From NCBI GenBank assembly GCA_913009765.1, contig CAJVYT010000044.1, positions 1 to 16,450 on the forward strand: DNA of 16,450 nucleotides. The letters are read 5' to 3'. The position numbers were made by a program, and so were the translations under genes. This document shows, piece by piece, positions 1 through 7,421 of the stretch. Below the pieces are notes generated by a model, which was given only the letters and a program-made list of their open reading frames with translations, searched no databases and was not told the DNA's origin. The stretch is from an uncultured candidate division Zixibacteria bacterium. Its GTDB lineage: Bacteria; Zixibacteria; MSB-5A5; GN15; FEB-12. The stretch's first letter is position 1, and each line of letters begins with the position of its first letter.

Positions 1-50
1 TACGAGATATATCAGTGTGACTGGAGTTCAGACGTGTGCTCTTCCGATCT
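1..50. other. Illumina TruSeq adapter/index remnant (not genomic)
   Basis: The first 8 bases are the end of the P7 arm, the next 8 (ATATCAGT) sit exactly where a sample index sits, and bases 17-50 match the 34-base TruSeq Read-2 adapter ending in GCTCTTCCGATCT. This is library-preparation sequence that was assembled onto the contig end. It has no biological meaning and should be trimmed; any reading frame that crosses it is an artefact. Confidence 0.97.
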
Positions 51-117
51 CCCATATGGTTCTTGGGGTCCAGTTCGCATACCTTGCTCAGCATGGCGAT
101 ACCCTTTGCCATATCGC
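51..117. other. Probable chimeric insert between adapter and secF
   Basis: Between the adapter and the recognisable secF sequence lie about 67 bases with roughly 54% G+C by hand count, clearly above the AT-rich flank. On the minus strand the secF frame stops here (TGA at 88-90) after residues that no longer resemble SecF. Another minus-strand frame reads an uninterrupted segment containing AMLSKVCELDPKN, which looks like helix B of a TPR repeat. The simplest reading is that a chimeric library fragment was joined to the contig end. The exact junction, somewhere near 115-125, cannot be fixed from this sequence alone. Confidence 0.55.
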
Positions 118-318
118 CAAATCTTCAATGGCAACCGGTTGTTCAAAGTATCCTTTGATCATTACCCCGCCGGCAAAATCGATTCCCAAATTTGCTTTTC
201 CTGTTGCAATCATTGTAAACCCGATTACACCAAGAATTATAAAGACCAAAGAAATCGCAAAGGCGATTTTACGAACGCCGATGAAATCTATTTTGGTTTC
301 CGGTATTATTCTAAACAT
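118..318 (-). CDS. secF: Protein translocase subunit SecF, 3'-truncated by assembly
   Basis: SecF partners SecD in the inner membrane and uses the proton gradient to help pull secreted proteins through SecYEG. About 67 N-terminal residues are present: a short cytoplasmic lead, the first membrane helix (about residues 17-37), and the family hallmark NLGIDFAGGVMI at about 43-54. The start ATG is preceded by a GGAAAGG ribosome site and lies 18 bases after the secD stop, the usual secD-secF order. The remaining five helices are missing because the reading enters the chimeric contig end. The natural gene is presumably intact, about 300 codons. Confidence 0.9.
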
Positions 319-336
319 TATTATAAACCCTTTCCG

Positions 337-2046
337 TTATATGCTGAGTTTTTGATATTTTTTACGAATATCAAAAATCTGTTTGGTAATTACGTATGCG
401 GTGTAGAGTGAGATTAACACACCCCAGAACAATGTAACCGCAAACCCTTTGATAGGTCCGGAACCTAATAAGAATAACGCTCCGGCAGTAATCAACGTGG
501 TAACATGAGAGTCTAAAATAGCAACAAAAGCACGTTCGTATCCTGCATCTATAGAAGCCCGAACAGTTTTACCGGTACGGAGTTCTTCACGAATCCGTTC
601 AAAAATCAGAATATTGGCATCAATGGAAATACCTATTGTTAAAATAATACCCGCAATACCCGGCATAGTGAGTGTTGCCCCCAGTCCGGCTAAAACAGCC
701 ATAAGGAAAAAGATATTAAAGATAAGACCTATATCTGCTATAACACCTGAAACACGGTAGTAAACAGCGATATATAGTAGAACTATCAACAGTCCTACCA
801 TAGAGGCGTAGAAACCTTTTCTAATAGAGTCAGCTCCTAAAGAAGCACCAACAATATTTTTTTCAATAATTTTAACCGGAACCGGTAAAGCACCTGCTTT
901 TAAAACAATCTCCATATTACGGGCATCTTTTAATGAAGCTGATGAACCCATAGTTATCTGACCGCTTCCTCTGATTTTAGAATTAATCATTGGTGCCGAT
1001 TCAACCTTATTATCAAGCACAATTGCCAAAGGTTTATTAATATTAGCACCGGTGAGTTGAGCAAATCGTGCTGAACCTTCACCTGACAGCTTAAAGTTTA
1101 CAACAGATTTACCGTAAGAGTCACGTGACATCGCAATATTTTCTAAATATTTTCCGATAAACTGTTCTTTTCTTTTCATAAGATAGAGATAGTACACTTC
1201 CCGATTATTCCGAAGTTCATAACGGGTTGACCATGCAAAAACAACATCAACCGGAATAAGTCTGAGAACTTCTGGCATGTTCAGCCATTTACTAATAAGT
1301 TCTTTATCATTTCTGCTGACAGCAAACCCTGGCCAGCTTGTACCGGTAGTAGAATTATAAAGAGCAACTTCTAACCTTGATGATAATGGACGGTCATTGA
1401 TTGACGCATCAGCTGTTTCATCAAATGCAAATTCATCAGCTGCAGCAGAGTCACCCATTAAATCAGCAAGGATATCATCATCGGATGTTCCTTTTGTCGA
1501 ATCAGTTGCTGCTTCTGTTTTTGTTGTATCTACATTTGTAGTCTCTTTTTTTGCTTTTTCTTTTGCATACAAAACAGAATCAATTTTTGCGATTAATAGG
1601 TTAGCATTTTCAGACGATTCAAGAAGTTTAAATGTAAGCTGTGCTGTTTGACCAATAAGTTCTTCAGCACGTTCGGCATCGGTATACCCCGGCAGATCAA
1701 TAAGAATACGGTCTACCCCTTGTTTCAATATAATCGGCTCGGCAACACCTAGACCATCAATACGAGTCCTGATGACCTGAATAGCTTGTTCAACATCATC
1801 TGCTTTTTCTGATGCACTTTTTCCTTCATTTTCTACTTTCAATACAACATGAATACCACCTTGTAAATCTAAACCAAGACGGATAGCTTTTTGCTGCATA
1901 TGAAGCAAAGCACCTGGGTCTTTTTCCTGCAGAGCTGCTTTATCAGCATCGCTCATTGTCCATAGTTTGAATGTTCCCCAAAATGCGTAACAGGCTGCCA
2001 ATAGTAAAACTGCAGTCACAATGATACGCCAATTGTTTTTGGACAT
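337..2046 (-). CDS. secD: Protein translocase subunit SecD
   Basis: SecD is a six-helix inner-membrane RND-family protein that works with SecF in late steps of Sec-dependent export. This copy has 569 residues: a first helix at about 8-24, the conserved LGLDLQGG at 57-64, RTRIDGLGVAEP at about 93-104, a long periplasmic P1 region, and a C-terminal five-helix block holding the signature ISIDANILIFERIREEL. Residues about 160-218 are a Thr/Asp/Glu/Ala-rich low-complexity insert in the periplasmic domain. I chose the ATG at 2046 because GAAAGGA sits 6 bases upstream and the protein then begins directly before its first helix; the frame stays open to 2154 but that extension has no ribosome site and no homology. 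secF follows after 18 bases. Confidence 0.96.
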   Translation of the reverse strand: MSKNNWRIIVTAVLLLAACYAFWGTFKLWTMSDADKAALQEKDPGALLHMQQKAIRLGLDLQGGIHVVLKVENEGKSASEKADDVEQAIQVIRTRIDGLGVAEPIILKQGVDRILIDLPGYTDAERAEELIGQTAQLTFKLLESSENANLLIAKIDSVLYAKEKAKKETTNVDTTKTEAATDSTKGTSDDDILADLMGDSAAADEFAFDETADASINDRPLSSRLEVALYNSTTGTSWPGFAVSRNDKELISKWLNMPEVLRLIPVDVVFAWSTRYELRNNREVYYLYLMKRKEQFIGKYLENIAMSRDSYGKSVVNFKLSGEGSARFAQLTGANINKPLAIVLDNKVESAPMINSKIRGSGQITMGSSASLKDARNMEIVLKAGALPVPVKIIEKNIVGASLGADSIRKGFYASMVGLLIVLLYIAVYYRVSGVIADIGLIFNIFFLMAVLAGLGATLTMPGIAGIILTIGISIDANILIFERIREELRTGKTVRASIDAGYERAFVAILDSHVTTLITAGALFLLGSGPIKGFAVTLFWGVLISLYTAYVITKQIFDIRKKYQKLSI

Positions 2047-2067
2047 ATAAATTCCTTTCAAAATAAA

Positions 2068-2096
2068 ATTATAAGTAACTATGTAATTTTTGTAAC
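2068..2096 (-). promoter_or_regulatory. Possible sigma-70 promoter for secD-secF
   Basis: On the minus strand GTTACA (4 of 6 matches) is followed after 17 bases by a perfect TATAAT. Transcription would start near 2061, about 14 bases before the start codon and just upstream of the GAAAGGA ribosome site. The setting is very AT-rich, so a chance match is possible; read-through from the small gene upstream is the alternative. Confidence 0.4.
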
Positions 2097-2125
2097 TAAT
2101 TAAAACGAGGTAAAAATAAAAGCAG

Positions 2126-2557
2126 TTAGCTGGTACCTGATGGTTTGGCTCCAACTAATCTGAATTGACGCCCTAAGTCTGAATGAACTTGGGAAATTGA
2201 TGAAATCAGAGATTTTTCTCTGTGAGAGTTAAGAAACTCTTTTAAAATCTGTTTTGATTGCTCTTTATGTAATTTATATCGTGATTGATTATTATCTGTT
2301 TTTGATATTTGAGGAGCTTTTAGATATGCCGACTGTTCAGTATCCGGTTTACTTGAGGTTTTCATATTGTTGGGGAGTTCATCAGGCAAGAGCGGACCTT
2401 GTATGAGTTTTGCTTCTTCAAGAGAAATTTTACTGTTTTGCTCTGCTTTTTCAACTCTTTGTCCGGCAAAAGCACCATTTGCAACAATTGAGAAAACAAT
2501 TGTACAAACAACAAAATACCTTATACCGGTTAAAATATGGCGAATTATTTTTTTCAT
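2126..2557 (-). CDS. Small exported protein of unknown function
   Basis: I do not recognise this 143-residue protein. It begins with a textbook signal peptide: basic MKKIIRH, a hydrophobic stretch at about 13-28, and an AFA motif followed by G near residue 31 that suits signal peptidase I. The mature part is about 110 residues, hydrophilic, rich in Lys, Ser and Gln, with no cysteines and no membrane segment; it appears largely helical or disordered. The frame can extend to 2596, but that would place the N-terminus inside a promoter-like sequence and hide the signal peptide, so I start at 2557. No Shine-Dalgarno site precedes this ATG. The gene ends 79 bases before secD on the same strand, so the two may be co-transcribed. 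Confidence 0.7.
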   Translation of the reverse strand: MKKIIRHILTGIRYFVVCTIVFSIVANGAFAGQRVEKAEQNSKISLEEAKLIQGPLLPDELPNNMKTSSKPDTEQSAYLKAPQISKTDNNQSRYKLHKEQSKQILKEFLNSHREKSLISSISQVHSDLGRQFRLVGAKPSGTS

Positions 2558-2568
2558 AACAGACTTGA

Positions 2569-2596
2569 AATATATTATATTGTATATAATAGTCAA
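2569..2596 (-). promoter_or_regulatory. Predicted sigma-70 promoter of the small exported protein
   Basis: TTGACT and TATATT are separated by 16 bases on the minus strand. The implied transcription start near 2562 is only about five bases before the ATG at 2557. That fits the absence of a ribosome-binding site and suggests a leaderless message. Confidence 0.45.
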
Positions 2597-2612
2597 TTCA
2601 TTTATTCCATAG

Positions 2613-2641
2613 TTGACATACTGTTTGCCGTTTAATAACTT
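2613..2641 (+). promoter_or_regulatory. Predicted sigma-70 promoter of the M16 peptidase gene
   Basis: A perfect TTGACA is followed after 17 bases by TAACTT, which keeps the most important -10 positions (T1, A2, T6). Transcription would begin near 2648, giving a leader of about 40 bases that includes the ribosome site CGGGAG at 2678-2683. It lies in the 130-base divergent space shared with the small exported protein. Confidence 0.5.
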
Positions 2642-2687
2642 GCTGATAGATAAAATATTTAAACCGTCTTAAAACTCGGGAGTTTTT

Positions 2688-5447
2688 ATGTATCAAAAAT
2701 TTCACAATAAATTCAAAATATCCGCATTTATTTTCACAATTATCACCTCGCTTTTAACCATTTCTGTAACAGCTCAAGAAACGGTGTATCAGCTTGAAAA
2801 TGGAATGAAGGTCATCTTAAAAGAAAGCCATTCATCACCAATGATAACTTCAATGGTCTTTGTAAGATCAGGGAGCAAATATGAGTCCGAATATGAAAAT
2901 GGAATTACCCATTTTTTGGAACATTTACTCTTTGACGGAACAGCCAATAAAAGTCGGGAAGATATCGACGGCTCAATTCGTGATTTAGGCGGATATATCA
3001 ACGCTTTTACCCGAAAGGATATGACTGCATATTTGGTTCTGCTCCCTAAACAATATATTGATTTTGGTATGACTACACAGGCAGATATGCTTTTTAATTC
3101 AACTATTCCTGAAAAAGAATTACCTAAAGAGAGAAAAGTGGTTATTGAAGAAATCAACCGTGATAAAGATTCCCCCGGATATGCTGCTGAGAATTTTACC
3201 ACAACAATGACCCTTGGAGGAACAGACTATAACCGCCCGGTTTTAGGCTACAGAACGTTTATTGAAAATATCTCCCGAGATGCAATTATAAATTATTACA
3301 AAAAATATTACCGTCCCGAAAATATGACTTTGTTTGTTATCGGTGATTTTGAATCTGAAAATATGAAGAATACAATCGAGAAAATTTTTGGGAATATTTC
3401 TCTCCCAGATTACAAAGTTATAATGGCAGATTCTTCTACAACTTCTCAGACAAGTAAATCTCAAGTATATCAACCTATTTCAGGTCAAACGATGTATGAC
3501 ACTGTTGCCAACGTACAGTCTACCTATATTGATTATTCAATTGAAGCCCCTCGTTATTCTGATTCTGATTATATTCCTTTAGATTTACTCTGTATGTTTT
3601 ATAGTATGGATGATATTTCACCTCTTATGAAAGCTCTCAAAAGCGGTGCTGAACCTCTTGCCACCGAAGCATCTATCAGTATGAATATGTATGATGATTT
3701 TTCTCGGATAGATATTTCTGTTATTTCTGACAATGCAGAAAATAAAGATACTATTATAGCTGTAATAAACAACTTTTTTCAGACCGTAGGTACTTATCAG
3801 GCAGATGCGGAGGCATTAGAAGGTATTAAAATTTCTGAAAAGACAGATAATATTTATTTGGCAGAGAAACTGCATTACTTAGGTTTTATGGTCGGTCCGA
3901 CGATGATGACAGCCGGATATAATTTTGTACAGACATATTCTGAAAAACTCAACAACACAACATGGGAACAAGCTACTACCGCAGCGAAAAAATATTTGAG
4001 TAATCCTAATTACATTGCCACAACAATCAGTCCTGCTTCTGAAAATGAACATCCTTATATCCCGTATGAACTATCAGAAGAGACTATAAAAAGTTACTTT
4101 GATACTGCTGCCTTTCCATATTACAATTTAGACTCCGGTCTTGCTCTTACCTATCCATCTACGGAATCAGTTTCATTTCAACTTACTGATAAATCAGAAT
4201 ATTATAGTGAAAAATTTGATAACGGTATGACACTTATTATAAAGTCAAATCCCGGTAGTCGAGTTTTTGCTATGAATGTGCTAGGAAAAAACCGCTCTGT
4301 CAATGAACCGGAAGACAAAGCAGGTATTACAGATTTTGTCAACCGCGTAATCGAAAAAGGTACTGCAACTCGTAACGCATCGGAGCTCTCTCGTGATTTA
4401 GCTAAAATAGGTGCCAATGTAACACTCTATGATAACCCCTGGATTCCTTATGATGACCGTTATACCAGCCGTTCGTTTTCATTTATGAAATTTGAAACAA
4501 TAGATGATTTTGCTGAAAAAGGATTTAATCTTTTTGCCGATATGGTACTGCTCCCTTCATTTGACACAAAAGAAGTTGAAAATGTACGACGCTCAATGCT
4601 TGGTACTATCGGACGCAATGCTGTCTCCCCTAAAAAACAGGCAAGTAATCTTTTTTATAAAGCAATATGCACCAAAGAATATGCCAAACCAATAATGGGA
4701 ACATCACAATCGATAGCATCAATTACTGTTGATGATTTACAAAAGTACCATGACCGTTTTTATGCTCCTGACAATATGATTATTTCCATTGTTACCAATA
4801 AACCAATTGATGATGTCCGTGCATGGGTATATCGAAGATTTGGACAGTTTGCCCCGACAAAAGCAAAGTATTTCACTGCTGAGAAACCTGAATCTATATT
4901 TGAAACAAAATCTGTACATAAAGAGATTGATAAAGAACAGATTCAAATATATATCGGCTCAATTATTCCGGGTGCCGATAATCCCGATGCTGCCGCAATC
5001 GGAATTGCCTCATCTATATTGTCCGCACGGCTTTATCTTAATCTTCGGGAGAAACAAGGGTTAGCTTATTCGGTGGGAGCCGGTACAATGTTTGAAAATA
5101 AATTTGGTTTAGCATATTCGGTTATTGGTACAAAGGCTGAGAATTATCAAAAAGCAGTAGACGGTATTTTGCTTGAAATAGATAAACTCAAGCTCGACGG
5201 ACCAACAGAAAAAGAACTCAATATAGCAAAAAATCATATTTGGGGACGATTAATGTCGGCAAAACTGTCATCTATAAATCAGGCATATTATCTTGGCTTG
5301 GATGCCTTTTATGGTCGAAATGTCGATTATGACCCTATATATTTAGATAAATTATCCAAAATATCTTTAGAAGATATACGCAGGGTAGCATCAATCTATT
5401 TTAAAACCGATGGATATGTAATAGCCTCAGCAGGGAAAAAATTATAA
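2688..5447 (+). CDS. Zinc-dependent M16 family peptidase, two-half single-chain form, exported
   Basis: M16 (pitrilysin/insulinase/processing-peptidase) enzymes cut peptides inside a closed chamber made of two similar halves. This 919-residue chain has a signal peptide (about residues 1-29, ending SVTAQ), then a catalytic half with the inverted zinc motif HFLEH at 75-79 (ligands H75 and H79, catalytic E78) and a distal glutamate in VIEEINR (most likely E155). The second half starts near residue 504 and repeats the fold with FDNGMTLIIK, but its corresponding segment (ITDFVNRVIEKGT) lacks the zinc residues, as is usual for the non-catalytic half. A conserved RLYLNLREKQGLAYSVGAG segment near 780-800 is typical of the family's substrate-binding domain. 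The message ends in two in-frame TAA codons followed by a strong terminator. The gene diverges from the secDF side. Likely site of action is the periplasm; the substrate is unknown. Confidence 0.95.
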   Translation: MYQKFHNKFKISAFIFTIITSLLTISVTAQETVYQLENGMKVILKESHSSPMITSMVFVRSGSKYESEYENGITHFLEHLLFDGTANKSREDIDGSIRDLGGYINAFTRKDMTAYLVLLPKQYIDFGMTTQADMLFNSTIPEKELPKERKVVIEEINRDKDSPGYAAENFTTTMTLGGTDYNRPVLGYRTFIENISRDAIINYYKKYYRPENMTLFVIGDFESENMKNTIEKIFGNISLPDYKVIMADSSTTSQTSKSQVYQPISGQTMYDTVANVQSTYIDYSIEAPRYSDSDYIPLDLLCMFYSMDDISPLMKALKSGAEPLATEASISMNMYDDFSRIDISVISDNAENKDTIIAVINNFFQTVGTYQADAEALEGIKISEKTDNIYLAEKLHYLGFMVGPTMMTAGYNFVQTYSEKLNNTTWEQATTAAKKYLSNPNYIATTISPASENEHPYIPYELSEETIKSYFDTAAFPYYNLDSGLALTYPSTESVSFQLTDKSEYYSEKFDNGMTLIIKSNPGSRVFAMNVLGKNRSVNEPEDKAGITDFVNRVIEKGTATRNASELSRDLAKIGANVTLYDNPWIPYDDRYTSRSFSFMKFETIDDFAEKGFNLFADMVLLPSFDTKEVENVRRSMLGTIGRNAVSPKKQASNLFYKAICTKEYAKPIMGTSQSIASITVDDLQKYHDRFYAPDNMIISIVTNKPIDDVRAWVYRRFGQFAPTKAKYFTAEKPESIFETKSVHKEIDKEQIQIYIGSIIPGADNPDAAAIGIASSILSARLYLNLREKQGLAYSVGAGTMFENKFGLAYSVIGTKAENYQKAVDGILLEIDKLKLDGPTEKELNIAKNHIWGRLMSAKLSSINQAYYLGLDAFYGRNVDYDPIYLDKLSKISLEDIRRVASIYFKTDGYVIASAGKKL

Positions 5448-5458
5448 TAAGTACAAAA

Positions 5459-5490
5459 AAAACAGCCTGCCACTTGACAGGCTGTTTTCT
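5459..5490 (+). terminator. Rho-independent terminator after the M16 peptidase gene
   Basis: A perfect 11-bp stem (5459-5469 with 5478-5488), made of AAAACAGCCTG and its complement, closes an 8-base loop and is followed by a T/C-rich tail. It begins 12 bases after the stop codon. The A and T flanks make it plausible on both strands, but only the plus strand carries a gene here. The right half of the stem and part of the loop also form the -35 region of the next promoter. Confidence 0.9.
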
Positions 5491-5502
5491 CTTATATATA
5501 AT
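5474..5502 (+). promoter_or_regulatory. Consensus sigma-70 promoter embedded in a terminator
   Basis: TTGACA (5474-5479), exactly 17 bases, then TATAAT (5497-5502): both hexamers are perfect matches at optimal spacing. The -35 hexamer covers the last loop bases and the first stem bases of the preceding terminator's right arm. Predicted start of transcription is near 5509, feeding the Na/Pi cotransporter and phoU pair. Confidence 0.8.
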
Positions 5503-5510
5503 CCTCGCAA

Positions 5511-5546
5511 ATGACGGGAACAATTAAAACAAAAATGAGTACATGA
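5511..5546 (+). CDS. Possible 11-codon upstream ORF coupled to the Na/Pi cotransporter gene
   Basis: An ATG two bases after the predicted transcription start opens a short frame of 11 codons (MTGTIKTKMST). Its TGA stop overlaps the next ATG as ATGA at 5543-5546, the classic layout for translational coupling. The downstream gene has no convincing ribosome site of its own, so delivery of ribosomes by this short frame is an attractive explanation. It may also be chance. Confidence 0.3.
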   Translation: MTGTIKTKMST

Positions 5547-6685
5547 CCGACAAACCCAGTTTGCAATCAGACTATTCTGTTGACCAACATAGTTGGGCTA
5601 CGATTATTGCCAAAATATTTCTTCTCTTTGGTCTTCTTTATTTATTTATATTATCAATTACACTTTTAGGCGGCTCCTTTAAACATATGGGCAAAGATTT
5701 TGCCGAAGCTATTTTTCATTCTACTTCAAATCCGATAATTGCCCTTATGATAGGTGTTTTGACAACAGCTATTGTCCAGTCATCATCAACGACCACATCA
5801 ATTATTGTCGGTTTAGTTGCTGTCGGTGCCGGAAGCGGTACCCAAATACTACCATTTGAATCTGCTATCCCAATGATAATGGGTGCCAACATTGGTACTT
5901 CGGTAACAAATATCTTAGTTTCTTTGGGGCATATTACTCGAGGTGAAGAATTCAGGCGTGCTTTTACCGGTTCAATGCTCCATGATTTTTTTAACATATG
6001 TGCTGTAATTGTTTTGCTGCCTCTTGAAATTTATTTTGGATTAATATCAAAATCTGCACTATTTTTGGAATCTATTTTCTCAGGTTTTGGAGGGATGACT
6101 TTTATCTCCCCATTAAAAATGATTACAAAGCCTATCTCTAAATGGATTATCCATGCAACCGGAGATTCCGGTATTATCTCAGCTTCAATAGCAATGTTGT
6201 TTTTATTTATTGCTCTTTATTTTATTGTAAAACTTTTAAAATCACTGGTGCTTTCAAAAGTTGAGAAATTTTTCCAAAGATATATTTTCCGTACTCCGGC
6301 CTTATCTTTTATTCTTGGAATAGTTTTAACAGCTTTTGTTCAATCATCTTCGATAACAACATCGTTGGTCGTACCTTTAATTGGGGCGGGTGTAATTTCT
6401 ATCATACAAGTATATCCATATCTACTTGGAGCAAATGTCGGAACAACAATTACGGCTTTTTTAGCATCATTTGTAACCGGTTCACATGCTGCAATTGCTC
6501 TTGCTTTTTCCCATCTTTTGTTTAATATATTTGGTATAGCTATTTTTTGGCCTTTAAAAGCTATCCCTATTTGGATGGCGGAAAAATTGAGTTATTTAAC
6601 TCAAAAATCTAAATCAGTGCCGATATTATATGTAGTGATTGTATTCTTTGTCATACCGGGTACAATTATTTATTTTTATAGATAA
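5543..6685 (+). CDS. Na+/phosphate cotransporter family protein (NptA/YjbB-like)
   Basis: This 380-residue membrane protein belongs to the Na/Pi-cotransporter II-related family, which moves phosphate coupled to sodium. The inverted-repeat fold shows as two copies of the signature: TAIVQSSSTTTS (Q at about 79) followed by GANIGTS (114-120), and TAFVQSSSITTS (Q at about 266) followed by GANVGTT. About eight to ten hydrophobic segments are visible. Many bacterial relatives carry a fused C-terminal PhoU domain; here PhoU is instead a separate gene starting 19 bases downstream. The start at 5543 lacks a clear ribosome site but overlaps a short upstream frame. Direction of phosphate movement cannot be told: relatives include importers and the exporter YjbB. 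Confidence 0.92.
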   Translation: MTDKPSLQSDYSVDQHSWATIIAKIFLLFGLLYLFILSITLLGGSFKHMGKDFAEAIFHSTSNPIIALMIGVLTTAIVQSSSTTTSIIVGLVAVGAGSGTQILPFESAIPMIMGANIGTSVTNILVSLGHITRGEEFRRAFTGSMLHDFFNICAVIVLLPLEIYFGLISKSALFLESIFSGFGGMTFISPLKMITKPISKWIIHATGDSGIISASIAMLFLFIALYFIVKLLKSLVLSKVEKFFQRYIFRTPALSFILGIVLTAFVQSSSITTSLVVPLIGAGVISIIQVYPYLLGANVGTTITAFLASFVTGSHAAIALAFSHLLFNIFGIAIFWPLKAIPIWMAEKLSYLTQKSKSVPILYVVIVFFVIPGTIIYFYR

Positions 6686-6704
6686 TAAAAACGGAGTCTT
6701 TATT

Positions 6705-7376
6705 ATGTTTAATAAATTTAAAGAGTTATTTGGTTCAGAAAATTTACTCGATATTGCTTTCGATACGACTTTGACAATGTTGGAATTTGATCATAAAATG
6801 TATACTGCCTCAAGAGTGACTCTTCGGGAGTCTGATTCAGATGAACTTCCATTTGATATTAAAAAGATGGATAGAAAAATCAACAAGTACGAACGGGAAG
6901 TACGCCGCAATGTACTTACTCATCTTACCGTTGCCGGTACCCAAAATTTGGTTCCGGGGCTTGCTTTGGTTTCGATCGTTATTGATGTTGAACGTATTGG
7001 TGATTATACAAAAAATATTGCAGGCTTGGCATCTTTACACAAAAAAATTCTTAAAGGCGGAAAAGCTGAAGCGGATATAGCTAAAATTGAAAACTTACTT
7101 GAAGAACAATTCCCACAGATTATTGAGGTTCTCAAAACTCAGAATAAACATCTTGCTCGTCAGATTTTAATCTCAGAAAAAGAGATTGGAAAACTTTCTG
7201 ATCATATTGTAGATGAAATGATTTTAGATAATGACAAATCTCTCTCAAAATCTGATGCTGTATCGCTTGCAATGTATGCCCGTTATTTAAAACGGATAAA
7301 TGCACATCTTTCAAATATTGCCAGTTCAATGGTAAACCCATTTCCAAGAATCGGATTCAGGGAAAAGAAGAAATAG
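6705..7376 (+). CDS. PhoU-domain protein, partner of the Na/Pi cotransporter
   Basis: PhoU domains are helical bundles that bind metal clusters and regulate phosphate transporters. The 223-residue protein carries the typical segment VIDVERIGDYTKNIA at about 92-106 and a second, similar helical half ending in ARYLKRINAHLSNIAS, where PhoU proteins have a second ERIGD-like motif (here the acidic residue is replaced). The frame is open from 6639, inside the transporter gene, but the ATG at 6705 has GGAG eight bases upstream and removes a non-conserved lead. It lies 19 bases after the transporter stop, so the two form one operon. No pst, phoB or phoR genes are in view; control of the cotransporter rather than of a two-component system is the likely job. 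Confidence 0.9.
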   Translation: MFNKFKELFGSENLLDIAFDTTLTMLEFDHKMYTASRVTLRESDSDELPFDIKKMDRKINKYEREVRRNVLTHLTVAGTQNLVPGLALVSIVIDVERIGDYTKNIAGLASLHKKILKGGKAEADIAKIENLLEEQFPQIIEVLKTQNKHLARQILISEKEIGKLSDHIVDEMILDNDKSLSKSDAVSLAMYARYLKRINAHLSNIASSMVNPFPRIGFREKKK

Positions 7377-7387
7377 GTACAGTATGT

Positions 7388-7410
7388 CACCCTGAGCTTG
7401 TCGAAGGGTA
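7388..7410. repeat. Short intergenic repeat-like hairpin (CCTTCGACAAGCTCAGGG type)
   Basis: The plus strand reads CACCCTGAGCTTGTCGAAGG, continued by GT. It folds imperfectly, with ACCCT/AGGGT outer arms and an inner CTT-GTCG-AAG. I recognise this wording as a dispersed intergenic sequence seen in many draft bacterial genomes; only one copy is in this window. Confidence 0.45.
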
Positions 7411-7421
7411 AATAAAATTTA

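Noticed and set aside
17..411. Two plus-strand open frames at the left end
   Set aside because: They begin inside the Illumina adapter and run antisense to secF; both are artefacts.
1397..1651. Plus-strand Ser/Ala/Val-rich frame
   Set aside because: It is the antisense shadow of the low-complexity Asp/Thr/Ala region of secD, with no ribosome site.
2047..2154. N-terminal extension of SecD to 2154
   Set aside because: It overlaps the end of the upstream gene, has no ribosome site, and adds no family-like sequence; ATG 2046 has GAAAGGA.
4504..5064. Short plus- and minus-strand frames within the M16 peptidase gene
   Set aside because: They are out-of-frame shadows of a well-conserved coding sequence.
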